The position numbers were made by a program, and so were the translations under genes. 64,000 nucleotides of DNA, from NCBI RefSeq assembly GCF_028473605.1, contig NZ_CP097267.1, positions 4,704,501-4,768,500 on the forward strand, written 5' to 3'. Each line of letters begins with the position of its first letter. The first letter of the stretch is position 1. Positions 24,756-32,971 of this stretch are shown here, in pieces. The notes under the pieces were generated by a model. That model did not search any database and had not been told where the DNA came from. It was given only the letters and a program-made list of their open reading frames with translations. Source of the stretch: Acidovorax sp. NCPPB 3576. Its GTDB lineage: Bacteria; Pseudomonadota; Gammaproteobacteria; Burkholderiales; Burkholderiaceae_C.

Positions 24756-26954
24756 TCAATCGGACTTGGGCTTGACCCAATCAGTCAACTCGTCACGGTG
24801 CTGCAGGGTGCGAAGGGTCTGATCGACCATCCCCTGGATCTGCGCGATCTCGTCCCTGTGTTCGCCTGCGCCAGCCGCGCCGCCCAGCAGCAGCCGCTGA
24901 GCAACCTGCAGATCACCCAATTGCGGCTCGCTGGCCTCCCGCAGTCTGGCCAGCGTGTCCATCGCTGTGCTGAGGTACATCGTCTGATCGTTGCCATGCT
25001 CGGGAAACACGCCCCGGAGTTCGGCAGCCAGAGCGGACACCTCGTTCTGTGCGAGGTAGGCCGCGTTCGAAAGCCGCACCATTTTGTTGTCTCGCCACTT
25101 GTCGATGGAGTCGGTCAGGCTGTGGGACGCGCCGCCCAGATACTCCTTGCTGGCTTGCCAGACGAAATCGTTGGAAGAACTCTGGCCGGCCTGCTGCAGC
25201 ATGTAGCCCTGCGAGCGCAGGGATTCGCCCGACAAGGCCGAGTTGGAGCCCCCCCGCCCCAGTTGCCCGACCAGGGCGCCGATGCCGGTCGATGCAACGC
25301 CCGCCATCACGTTGGATGCAAGCGAACGGCCCATGTCGCTCAAACGGGCGCGCACATCGTCGCCATTGGGCGACCACGACCCGCTCGTGCGCCAAGGACC
25401 GATCCAGAAATGCTGCGTCAGTGCCAGCGTCTCCTTTGCCACTTCCGCCCCATAGCCTGGCAACCCTCGGAAGTCCGCCAGCCCGGCAGCAGGCAGCTCG
25501 GGATGCGGCAGGCTCTTGGCAAACACGTTGGCTTTCTGTGTCCCGCCAGCGAGGTCGTCCAGGTTGGCATAGGCCACTGACTTGCCCATGCCCAGCGCGA
25601 GCTTGGTCACCCCTCCGCCGAGCCCTGAAGCCCACAGCGAGTGGGCAAACACCAAGGCCGGATTGGTGAACGCATGGATCGGCATCACCTGCCGGCGCAG
25701 CACGTTGAAGCCTGCCGTCACGAGCGGCTGGGCCAACACCCCCCATTGCTTGCCGTCCAGCGCAGCCTGCAGTGTCGTCACCGACTTTCGCCGCAGGTCT
25801 GCCTGGGTCTTCAATTCATTCATCGTGGGCAGATGGCTCGGGCCACCCAGAGCATCGGCCGTCACCGGTTTCCAGAACTCTTTTCTTCCGTCAACCACGC
25901 GCAGTTGCACGGGGCAAGGATCGGGGACCAGCACGCGGGGATCGATGGCCTTGAACTGGGGAAAGTTGGCAAAGGCAGCGCGGCGGTCCATGGCCGACAG
26001 CAACGTGGTGTCGGCCAGATGCGCGGTAACCCCGCCGAGAGCGCCGCCAGCGAGCGCAGGGTCGTACTGGTTGCTCAGTTCTCCGATGTTCACCGATTGG
26101 CCCTCGGCGTTCAGGCCCGAGCGCGGGCCGATGGCGGTTGCCATCGCGTTGGCGGCTGGCGACCGCGACATCGAGCTCAACAATTGGCGGACAAAGTCGT
26201 ACCCCGCCGGCAGCGCGGCATCGGCGGCCTTCAGCGAATAGCCGGCAGCTCCAGCGGCCTCGCGCGCATCGGCTGTCTGCCTGGCCCAGTCTTTGTATTG
26301 CGCGGCCATCTCGAGCTGCTGCGGGCTTTCGTTACGGAACTGCATGTTATCCAGAGCGGCCACCAGACGATCGCCCGCCGTCAGAGCGGGTAGGTCCGCC
26401 GCCGCAGGATCGGCCGCCGCGGGCGGCATGTTGGCCTCCAGGTCCACCATGTCGATGGCGATCTCCTGCACCGATGCCTGCAAATCGGTGGCCTGCGCCA
26501 CTGCAGTCTGGGGCGCCTGCCCTCGCAATCCGACCTGCCCCGCCAGCGCATTGGCGCCCGCCCAGGCGGCCCCCATGCCCTGCGCCATGAGCCGTCCACC
26601 CGACTGCATGGTCTGACCGATGGCCCCCATCCAGCTGCGAGAGGCCCCGGCATTGGCAACGCCTTCACCGAAAGACGGCATGTCGATGGCGACGTAGGGC
26701 ACGGACGTCGTTGGGGAATGGCTGGCTTCAGACGTTCCTGATGCATGAGTGCCACGGTCGGGAAGCACCGTTCGGCGGATGGGTCCGGCACTGTCCGGTG
26801 TGCCCGGCGAAGCTCGCGGGCTCAATTCTTGGTGCTCCAGCGTCTGCGACCGGGGCCGAGACCGGTCAACCGGGTTCCCGGGGGGCGCCGTGTCGGCGCC
26901 GGTACGCTGGTGGGTGGGCCGGAGGCTGCGGCTGGTGACGTTCGGATGGTCCAT
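24756..26954 (-). CDS. Large T3SS-secreted protein (effector or translocator)
   Basis: A 732-residue protein. ATG 26954 has AAGGA seven bases upstream; no signal peptide. The N-terminal 90 residues are Ser/Thr/Pro/Arg-rich and unstructured, typical of secretion signals. The middle is helical with two apolar stretches (PALVFAHSLWASGLGGGV; SNVMAGVASTGIGALVGQLG) that could insert in membrane. The rest resembles XopF/HrpF-type proteins of Hrp2 clusters only in layout. It lies 52 bp after a CesT-type chaperone gene on the same strand, the usual arrangement for an effector with its chaperone. Translocon or effector cannot be decided here. Confidence 0.75.
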   Translation of the reverse strand: MDHPNVTSRSLRPTHQRTGADTAPPGNPVDRSRPRSQTLEHQELSPRASPGTPDSAGPIRRTVLPDRGTHASGTSEASHSPTTSVPYVAIDMPSFGEGVANAGASRSWMGAIGQTMQSGGRLMAQGMGAAWAGANALAGQVGLRGQAPQTAVAQATDLQASVQEIAIDMVDLEANMPPAAADPAAADLPALTAGDRLVAALDNMQFRNESPQQLEMAAQYKDWARQTADAREAAGAAGYSLKAADAALPAGYDFVRQLLSSMSRSPAANAMATAIGPRSGLNAEGQSVNIGELSNQYDPALAGGALGGVTAHLADTTLLSAMDRRAAFANFPQFKAIDPRVLVPDPCPVQLRVVDGRKEFWKPVTADALGGPSHLPTMNELKTQADLRRKSVTTLQAALDGKQWGVLAQPLVTAGFNVLRRQVMPIHAFTNPALVFAHSLWASGLGGGVTKLALGMGKSVAYANLDDLAGGTQKANVFAKSLPHPELPAAGLADFRGLPGYGAEVAKETLALTQHFWIGPWRTSGSWSPNGDDVRARLSDMGRSLASNVMAGVASTGIGALVGQLGRGGSNSALSGESLRSQGYMLQQAGQSSSNDFVWQASKEYLGGASHSLTDSIDKWRDNKMVRLSNAAYLAQNEVSALAAELRGVFPEHGNDQTMYLSTAMDTLARLREASEPQLGDLQVAQRLLLGGAAGAGEHRDEIAQIQGMVDQTLRTLQHRDELTDWVKPKSD

Positions 26955-27006
26955 GGGAATGTCCTTGGGTCCAGTGATTCGGGGAGACGAGACGTCCGGT
27001 GGAGAC

Positions 27007-27462
27007 TCAAGCGGAGGCCGAGGCCGGCCCGGGCTGCTCCAGCAATGCCTGCAGCACGCTGGCACCCACGCCGTTGAGCATGTCCATGGCGGTGGCCGCG
27101 TCTTGCGGGGCCTCGATCCAGGACAGCGAGCTGAGCTGCAGCATGCCTTCGGCGGATGCGCCCAAGTACCAGCCGAACTCCTTCAGGACCGCGGCCTGCA
27201 GCGTCAAAAGCTTCAAGACCTCCGGCCCGGCAAGCTCTTGCGCTGCGACCGGCAGCAGCACTTCGGGAAGCACCGCGGCATGCTCGGGGTGCAAATGGAA
27301 ACGGCCGGCCAAACCGGCCGGCCCGCTGATGACCCGCGGGGCCATCAGGAAGAGGCCGTCTTCCGCCCGCAGGCCGATGTGCACGGCCAACTGGGTCAAG
27401 AAATCGATCTGGGCGCGCGTCGCGGCCTCGGGCACGCGGGCAACGGTGGATGGGGCGCTCAT
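27007..27462 (-). CDS. CesT-family type III chaperone
   Basis: A 151-residue acidic protein with the alternating strand/helix layout of class I T3SS chaperones: TQLAVHIGLRAEDGLFLM, PEVLKLLTLQAAVLKEFGWYLGASAEGMLQL, and a final long helix. ATG 27462 follows AGGA. It precedes the large secreted-protein gene by 52 bp and probably keeps that protein secretion-competent in the cytosol. A run of 13 G (C on this strand) begins 31 bp before the start codon. Confidence 0.8.
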   Translation of the reverse strand: MSAPSTVARVPEAATRAQIDFLTQLAVHIGLRAEDGLFLMAPRVISGPAGLAGRFHLHPEHAAVLPEVLLPVAAQELAGPEVLKLLTLQAAVLKEFGWYLGASAEGMLQLSSLSWIEAPQDAATAMDMLNGVGASVLQALLEQPGPASASA

Positions 27463-27492
27463 GGGACTGTCCTATGACGAATTGAGTGTGTT

Positions 27493-27505
27493 GGGGGGGG
27501 GGGGG
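27493..27505. repeat. 13-bp poly-G tract upstream of chaperone gene
   Basis: An uninterrupted run of 13 G on the plus strand (13 C on the coding strand) lies 31-43 bp before the chaperone ATG, in the expected promoter/leader interval. Tracts of this length slip during replication and are also prone to sequencing error. Confidence 0.85.
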
Positions 27506-27721
27506 AGAGAAATCAGGGCACGGAGGTGGCCCCGACGAAAAGACATTGCACTGCCGATGCTGCTGAAAACGAGGCAGCAGGCCGTGTTGCGGCTGGATGT
27601 GCTGCACGCAGGCACAGCGGCTTGGCAAGGCAGGCGAACGCCTGCATGCACCAGCCGCTGTGGCCAAGCAAGGCGGGAAGATCCGCTGGCATGACGCAGC
27701 AGACTTCCAGCCTCTTTTTCA

Positions 27722-29893
27722 TCAGCCCGTGAAGGCCTTGGTACCGCGGTTTTCCGCACCTTCCACCTTGGTGGCGGCGGGTGCGAGCACATCGTGGGGT
27801 GCGCCAACAATGTCGTTGTTGGCCAGCTTGATGTTGGCCTGCGTCGCGTCGGTACGCACCACGGCTTCCTTGACGTTCCTGATCGTCGAGTTGGTGATCG
27901 AGATGTCGGTCGCGAAGTCCTTGCCACCGTTGGTGCGGACCAGCTTGCTGGTGCCATCGAAGAAGGAGTTGTCGATGGAGAAGGCGCCGCCGTGGTTGAG
28001 CTGGAACGTCTTGTCGGTGGCGTTCGATGCGCCGCCGTTCTTGAACACCACGTCGCCTTCGCCCTTCTTCGTCATGAAGTCCTCGCCCACATCGCGGCCG
28101 AACACGCCGTCGAGGGTGGCATTGCCTTGGGTGTGAATGCCATCGCCGCCGGAAATCTGGACGTTCTTAAGGGTCGCACCGGGTTCCAGGATGAATACCG
28201 GCTTCTGGTTCTCGCTCTGACCGCCGTCTCCAAGAGCAGGGCCCGCCTTGTAATGCACGTTGCCGCCGTCGAAGGTGGTGCCGGCCTTGACCACAATGGG
28301 CTCATTGACGATCTTCTCGCCGCTGGCGGGTGGAATGCTCGTTACCTTGCCTCCAGAGCCAGAACCCGTAGTGGAAGGGGTCTCGGAAGGCTTGGTGCCG
28401 GTAGAAGGACCCGTCGTGGAAGGCTTGTCTGTGGAAGGCTTTTCCGTACCGCCGCCATCACCCACTGGAGGCTTCGTACCGCCATCACCGCCAGCAGAAG
28501 GCTTCGTACCGCCATCACCGCCAGCAGAAGGCTTCGTACCGCCATCACCGCCAGCAGAAGGCTTCGTACCGCCATCACCGCCAGCAGAAGGCTTCGTACC
28601 GCCATCACCACCAGCAGAAGGCTTCGTACCGCCATCACCACCAGCAGAAGGCTTCGTACCGCCGCCACCACCAGCAGAAGGCTGCGTGCCGCCGCCACCA
28701 CCAGCAGAAGGCTGCGTGCCGCCGCCACCACCGCCTCCGCCCGACTCGCTATCGGACTCGTCCGGCTTCTTGCCCGTCAGGAGTTCGATCAGTTTTTGCA
28801 GCAACTCCATCAGTTGTTGGGTTGCATCCTGTGCGCCACCATTTTGCTTATCGCCATTGGCCAGCTTGTCCAATGCGCTGCTGTCGCCCTTGATGAGGGC
28901 CTCTACCAATTGCTTGAGCATATCGCCCGGCGAGCCCTGCCCCTTTGCACCATCAGTTCCATCGGCTCCACCGGAATCACCAGTGCCGCCAGTTCCGCCG
29001 GCATTGCTGGTTCCATCGGTATTGCCGGTGCCGCCGGAATCCCCGGTGCCGCCGGCCCCACCGCCACCACCAGAGCCTTCCGCCTTTCCGCCTTGCAGAG
29101 TTTGCAGGATTTGCAGAATCTGCTCGAGCACCTGCAGCAGCTGCTGGATCGACGACTGGCCGTCGCCGCTTTGCGTGCCGTCCGCGCCCTCAGTGCCGCC
29201 AGTGCCGCCGGCACCGTCCGTGCCTCCGGTGCCGCCCGTACCGTTTTTCTTGCCCAGGTCTTCCACCGCACCCGAGCCACCCGACAGCAGTGCCTCGATG
29301 AACTGCTTGGCCAGATCGCCGATGTCGCTGGCGCTTGTATTGCCGTCGCCACCACTGCCACCGCCATTGGTTTGCCCCGTGCCGCCGGCACTGCCCGTAC
29401 CGCCTGTGGACATCTTGTCCAGGATCTGGCGCAGATAGCTTTCGCCCAGTTGCTCCAGCAGGTTGCCACCGCCGCCGCCGTCCTTGCCCATTTCATCGAG
29501 CGTGTTGCCGCCACCGCCGCCGAGCTTGTCGGCAATGCTGTTGGCCAGATCGTTGGCGGGATTTTTCTGCGAGTTCTGTTCCATGGACTTGGCGATCTGC
29601 TGCAGCAGTTCGGCGAACTGCTGGATCAGCCCGGACATCCCCTGGCCCTTGTTCGTGCCGCTGCCTCCGTTGGTGCCGTCCGCGCCACCCTTGCCCGACA
29701 CACCGTCCGTGCCGCCCGCCTTGCTGTCGGAACCGTCTTTGTCCATCGCTTTCATGACTTGCTGCAGCACCAGCACAACCAGCTGGAGCAGTTCGTCCTG
29801 CAGTTTCTGGGAAGAATTCTGTTGGTTGCCCGACAGAGAGTCCAGGTTGTTGTTGAACCGGGAGGTGGTCTGGGTTTGAAAATTGACTGACAT
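27722..29893 (-). CDS. hrpW: Harpin with C-terminal pectate lyase domain, HrpW type
   Basis: A 723-residue T3SS helper protein. There is no signal peptide, no Cys, and a Gln/Asn/Ser/Gly-rich harpin region (residues 1-380) with repeated LLQxLxxIxQ helices and Gly-Thr-rich linkers. Residues about 390-475 are 10-residue repeats of the type KPSAGGDGGT. The last 210 residues are a family-3 pectate-lyase fold (PIVVKAGTTFDGG, ATLKNVQISGGDGIHTQGNA, TNSTIRNVKEAVVRT). HrpW/PopW proteins act on pectate in the plant cell wall. AAGGAG precedes ATG 29893. No convincing PIP box lies directly upstream; read-through from hrpB7-hrcT is possible. Confidence 0.93.
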   Translation of the reverse strand: MSVNFQTQTTSRFNNNLDSLSGNQQNSSQKLQDELLQLVVLVLQQVMKAMDKDGSDSKAGGTDGVSGKGGADGTNGGSGTNKGQGMSGLIQQFAELLQQIAKSMEQNSQKNPANDLANSIADKLGGGGGNTLDEMGKDGGGGGNLLEQLGESYLRQILDKMSTGGTGSAGGTGQTNGGGSGGDGNTSASDIGDLAKQFIEALLSGGSGAVEDLGKKNGTGGTGGTDGAGGTGGTEGADGTQSGDGQSSIQQLLQVLEQILQILQTLQGGKAEGSGGGGGAGGTGDSGGTGNTDGTSNAGGTGGTGDSGGADGTDGAKGQGSPGDMLKQLVEALIKGDSSALDKLANGDKQNGGAQDATQQLMELLQKLIELLTGKKPDESDSESGGGGGGGGTQPSAGGGGGTQPSAGGGGGTKPSAGGDGGTKPSAGGDGGTKPSAGGDGGTKPSAGGDGGTKPSAGGDGGTKPSAGGDGGTKPPVGDGGGTEKPSTDKPSTTGPSTGTKPSETPSTTGSGSGGKVTSIPPASGEKIVNEPIVVKAGTTFDGGNVHYKAGPALGDGGQSENQKPVFILEPGATLKNVQISGGDGIHTQGNATLDGVFGRDVGEDFMTKKGEGDVVFKNGGASNATDKTFQLNHGGAFSIDNSFFDGTSKLVRTNGGKDFATDISITNSTIRNVKEAVVRTDATQANIKLANNDIVGAPHDVLAPAATKVEGAENRGTKAFTG
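28471..28735 (-). repeat. 30-bp tandem repeats inside hrpW
   Basis: About nine 30-bp units encode KPSAGGDGGT and TQPSAGGGGG variants. The central units are identical in DNA, so they arose recently and their number probably differs between strains. They form a flexible linker between the harpin and lyase parts. Confidence 0.9.
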
Positions 29894-30215
29894 GCTGACT
29901 CCTTAAAGCAAAGTGAAAAAAAAGCTGTCCACCCGATGGCGGTTCAGACAGGGAAAGTCCGGCGGAGGGATCCACCGTGTGGCGCGAATGGGCAAGGGAT
30001 CAAAGGAAAGGCACGAACGTGGTGGCGACCGGATCGGCACGTGGTGGGAAACCCCGGCACCGAGATGAACCTCGCAGGGGCACGTCAAGCGCGGCGGCGG
30101 CGGGGGGCGCCGCCGCACGGCCAACACCGCGCATCGGCGCGAAGCCAGTGCACGCGACAGACTGGCCGCCAAGCTTCTGGGGCGGTAGCGCAATGCCCGC
30201 CAGGTGAATCCGCCT
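29894..30215. other. Gap between hrcT and hrpW
   Basis: These 322 bp hold no supported gene. The region is GC-rich, and the only HrpX-like candidate on the minus strand is TTCCT-N15-TTCGC (30008-29984), which has a mismatch and no -10 at the right distance. The hrpW ribosome site (AAGGAG) is at its left end. Confidence 0.4.
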
Positions 30216-31085
30216 TCACCCATGGGGCACCCCCGGCGAAAGGGCTGGAGCGGGCGAGGCCGGCGAAGGCGACAGCAGGCGCTTGATGCGCTCGGCCACC
30301 GGCCGCATCGTGAGCTGGGGCCGCACCTGCTGGAAAAACACTCCCACCAGGAGCACCAGCAGCAGCATGGTCGTTGCTCCCTTGATGGGCTGGGCAAGGC
30401 TGTTGGGCTCCAGCTTTTCTGCCGCCTTGCCCAGCAACCCGATGCCCAGGTCGATGAGCATCAGGATCACGATCACCGGTCCGGCGATCTTGAGCACGGT
30501 TTCGGCGTAGTTGGTGACTTCGGTCGGCAGGAACCGCTCCATCAACACCGACCAGCTGGGCATGACGCCCGTGAGCGGCCACCACTCGTAAGAATCGAAC
30601 AGCAAGCCGATGAAGACCAGCATGCCCCCCAGCATGTAGAAGCCGACGATGGCCAGTTGAGACAGCAGGTTGCCCACTGGCGTGCTTTGCTGGCCGCTGA
30701 GCGGATTGGTCTGCTGGATGTTGTTGTAGCCGGTCTGGTTGTCGATGAGCATGCCTACGCTCTCGGCCACCCAGAAGACGGTGCCGACCGCAAAACCGAT
30801 CAGCATTCCGATGACGCCCTCCTTGAGCACCAGCACCGCCATGTCCACGGCGGTCAGGGAATGCAACAGCTCGGTCGGTTGGCCCCAGGCCACGAAGGCG
30901 CCCAGCACGAGAACGAGCCCGCCGCGGGTGCGCCCATACAAGAGCATGTCGTTCGTTGCCGGCATGACGAGCATGGCGGCATAGATGCGCGCGGTGGACA
31001 GTGCCAGCACGGCAAAGAAACCTTTGAGATCGAGCGTCAGCTGGAACAGGCCCAGCCCCTGCTGCATGGAGGGGTCCATCGCCAT
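30216..31085 (-). CDS. hrcT: T3SS export-apparatus protein HrcT
   Basis: A 289-residue inner-membrane protein of the SctT/FliR family and part of the export gate. Several membrane helices are visible (FFAVLALSTARIYAAMLVMP, GMLIGFAVGTVFWVAESVG, LAIVGFYMLGGMLVFIGLL, ATTMLLLVLLVGVFF), with the conserved FWVAESVGMLIDNQTGYN region. ATG 31085 lies one base after the hrpB7 stop codon. A second ATG at 31079 is possible. It is read with hrpB7 from the PIP promoter at 31709-31733. Confidence 0.95.
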   Translation of the reverse strand: MAMDPSMQQGLGLFQLTLDLKGFFAVLALSTARIYAAMLVMPATNDMLLYGRTRGGLVLVLGAFVAWGQPTELLHSLTAVDMAVLVLKEGVIGMLIGFAVGTVFWVAESVGMLIDNQTGYNNIQQTNPLSGQQSTPVGNLLSQLAIVGFYMLGGMLVFIGLLFDSYEWWPLTGVMPSWSVLMERFLPTEVTNYAETVLKIAGPVIVILMLIDLGIGLLGKAAEKLEPNSLAQPIKGATTMLLLVLLVGVFFQQVRPQLTMRPVAERIKRLLSPSPASPAPALSPGVPHG

Positions 31086-31086
31086 G

Positions 31087-31623
31087 TCACGCCCTGGCGC
31101 CGCGCGCGAGCTGCAATCGCGTGCGCGCAGCGGCCCGTGAGCAGGCCAGCATGCGTGCGACAGCAGTTTCCTCAGCCTCCTCGTCCTGCGCATCTTCCTG
31201 TGCACGCTCGGCCTCTTGCACCGCCCGTTCCAGCCGGGCCTCGGTCGCCTCCAGTTGCTGCGTTGCCCGCCGCAGCGCGGACTCGCGTTCGGCCACCCGC
31301 TGCACGGCCGCCTCCACCTGCGTTTCGGCACGATGGGTGCGCTTGCCGGCTTCCGCGCTTTGCACTTCGGCCTCCTTCACCAGGATCTGCAGCGTCACCA
31401 CCTCCTGGGCATGAAAGCCCCGTGGACGCTCGGTGGTCGAAGCGATCCGGTCACGCATGTCGCTCTCGGCCTGACGCACCTGCTGCTCATCGGCCATGGC
31501 CGCCTCATGCGCCGCCCGGTCGCGGTCACGCTGACGGGCGCTTTCCTGCAATGCCGCTTCGCTCTGCTCGACACGCCGCTTCTTCAGGCGCACCAGGATG
31601 CGCAACCCCTTGATCGTGCTCAT
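31087..31623 (-). CDS. hrpB7: T3SS stalk protein HrpB7 (SctO-like)
   Basis: A 178-residue, highly charged, almost entirely coiled-coil protein (Glu/Arg/Ala/Gln-rich from residue 10 to 165). It matches HrpB7/SctO, the central stalk that links the HrcN ATPase to the export gate. In Xanthomonas hrpB7 sits between hrcN and hrcT; here the hrpB7-hrcT pair has separated from hrcN by about 10 kb. ATG 31623 is its only likely start. Confidence 0.88.
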   Translation of the reverse strand: MSTIKGLRILVRLKKRRVEQSEAALQESARQRDRDRAAHEAAMADEQQVRQAESDMRDRIASTTERPRGFHAQEVVTLQILVKEAEVQSAEAGKRTHRAETQVEAAVQRVAERESALRRATQQLEATEARLERAVQEAERAQEDAQDEEAEETAVARMLACSRAAARTRLQLARGARA

Positions 31624-31671
31624 GAATCCCTCTCCAGTGGCCGACCGACATCGATCAACCTTCTGGCGGCA

Positions 31672-31733
31672 AGACTAGAAGCGCAAAGCCCCGCGACAGG
31701 GACCCAGAACGAAGGCAATCACGGCAAAGCGAA
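31672..31733 (-). promoter_or_regulatory. PIP box and -10 of hrpB7-hrcT
   Basis: On the minus strand a perfect TTCGC-N15-TTCGT occupies 31733-31709. After exactly 31 bp TAGTCT (31677-31672) fits YANNNT. Together with the hrcC site it fixes the HrpX promoter geometry in this genome. Confidence 0.92.
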
Positions 31734-31769
31734 TGTTGGCGCGCAGGGCACGGGGCGAGATACGCCACG

Positions 31770-31831
31770 TTCGTCTGCGAGGGCAAGGACTTCGCATCGG
31801 CGGCACGCCAGGTGCCATGCGGAACTAGATT
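31770..31831 (+). promoter_or_regulatory. PIP-like box with N16 spacer before hrcU
   Basis: TTCGT-N16-TTCGC at 31770-31795 has both half-sites intact but a spacer one base longer than the consensus. TAGATT (31826-31831) follows after 30 bp. It drives the hrcU-hpaB operon, divergent from hrpB7-hrcT. Confidence 0.7.
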
Positions 31832-31871
31832 GCACGAACCCATCGCGCACCGCGACCACCGAGCCCACTCC

Positions 31872-32945
31872 ATGTCAGAAAAAACGGAAGAACCCACAGA
31901 CAAGAAGCTCATGGACGCCCGCAAGAAGGGAGAAGTCCCCAAGAGCCAGGACATCGTCGCCGCAGCCATCCTGGTCGCGTCGCTGCTGGTGCTGATCGGT
32001 TCGGGACCCATGCTCTACGACCACATCGCGAAGGTGGTGAAGACAGCCATACACCAAGGCATCCAGGCGCAGAACACACAGCAAGTCCTGGCCCTGATCT
32101 CCTCCATGGTGTTCGACGGCGCGATCGCCGCGTTTTCCCTGGTCATCGTCTCTGTGCTGGTGGCGATCATCGCGATGATGGGCCAGGTGGGGGTCATCAT
32201 TTCCTTCGAAGCCATCCAGCCGAAATTCGAGAAACTGAACCCCGCCGAAGGCCTTAAAAAACTGATCAACGCACGCTCGATCATCGAGTTCTGCAAGTCG
32301 GTGGTGAAAGCCGTGGCACTGGGCGCGGTGATCTGGCAAATCGTACTCAGCCTCGTGCCGTTGCTCGTGGGCTCTGCCTATCTGTCCGCGCAGGGTGCGG
32401 GCCAGGTGGCGTGGAGCGCCATCCTGAAGCTGATCAGCTTTTCGTGCCTGGTGTTCGTGATCATCGGGCCGGTGGACTTCGGCTTGCAGCGCTGGCTTTT
32501 CATCCGCGACCAGCGCATGAGCAAGGACGACATCAAGCGCGAGCGCAAGGACAGCGACGGCGATCCCCACGTGAAAGGGCAGCAGAAATCGCTGCGCGAT
32601 GAACTGGCCAACAGCCCGCCGCAGGAACGTGTTCCCGGCGCCACGGTAGTGGTCACCAACCCGACCCACTATGCAGTGGCATTGCTCTATGAAGAGGGCG
32701 TGACGCCCCTGCCCATCGTGGTGGCCAAGGGGATGGATGCGCAGGCAGCGGTGATCCGGGGCCTGGCCGCCACGCATGGCGTTCCGATCATCGCCAACCC
32801 GCCGCTGGCCCGTGCGCTGCACCGCCTGCCGCTGAACCAGCCCATCTCCGAAGAGCTGCTCGAATCCGTCGCCGTCGTGCTGCGCTGGGTGGCCGAACTC
32901 GACCAGTTCGGCGGCGGCACTGCATCAAACAACCCGGCTCCCTGA
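31872..32945 (+). CDS. hrcU: T3SS export-apparatus switch protein HrcU
   Basis: A 357-residue inner-membrane protein. It begins MSEKTEEPTDKKLMDARKKGEVPKSQD, the conserved SctU/FlhB start. Four membrane helices follow, then the cytoplasmic domain with the self-cleaving NPTH motif at residues 263-266. Cleavage there, together with HpaP, changes substrate specificity from rod and pilus subunits to translocators and effectors. It is first in the operon ending with hpaB. Confidence 0.97.
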   Translation: MSEKTEEPTDKKLMDARKKGEVPKSQDIVAAAILVASLLVLIGSGPMLYDHIAKVVKTAIHQGIQAQNTQQVLALISSMVFDGAIAAFSLVIVSVLVAIIAMMGQVGVIISFEAIQPKFEKLNPAEGLKKLINARSIIEFCKSVVKAVALGAVIWQIVLSLVPLLVGSAYLSAQGAGQVAWSAILKLISFSCLVFVIIGPVDFGLQRWLFIRDQRMSKDDIKRERKDSDGDPHVKGQQKSLRDELANSPPQERVPGATVVVTNPTHYAVALLYEEGVTPLPIVVAKGMDAQAAVIRGLAATHGVPIIANPPLARALHRLPLNQPISEELLESVAVVLRWVAELDQFGGGTASNNPAP

Positions 32946-32971
32946 CAAGCATTCATTACCAGGAAAACCCC

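Noticed and set aside
28471..28735. CRISPR-like array
   Set aside because: The 30-bp units are contiguous with no unique spacers and are in frame within hrpW.
27794..29890. Long open frames opposite hrpW
   Set aside because: The repetitive DNA of hrpW avoids stops in other frames; the Pro/Ser- and Ala/Arg-rich translations show no domain.
29984..30008. TTCCT-N15-TTCGC before hrpW as a PIP box
   Set aside because: It has a mismatch in the core TTCG and no YANNNT at 30-32 bp; too weak to claim.
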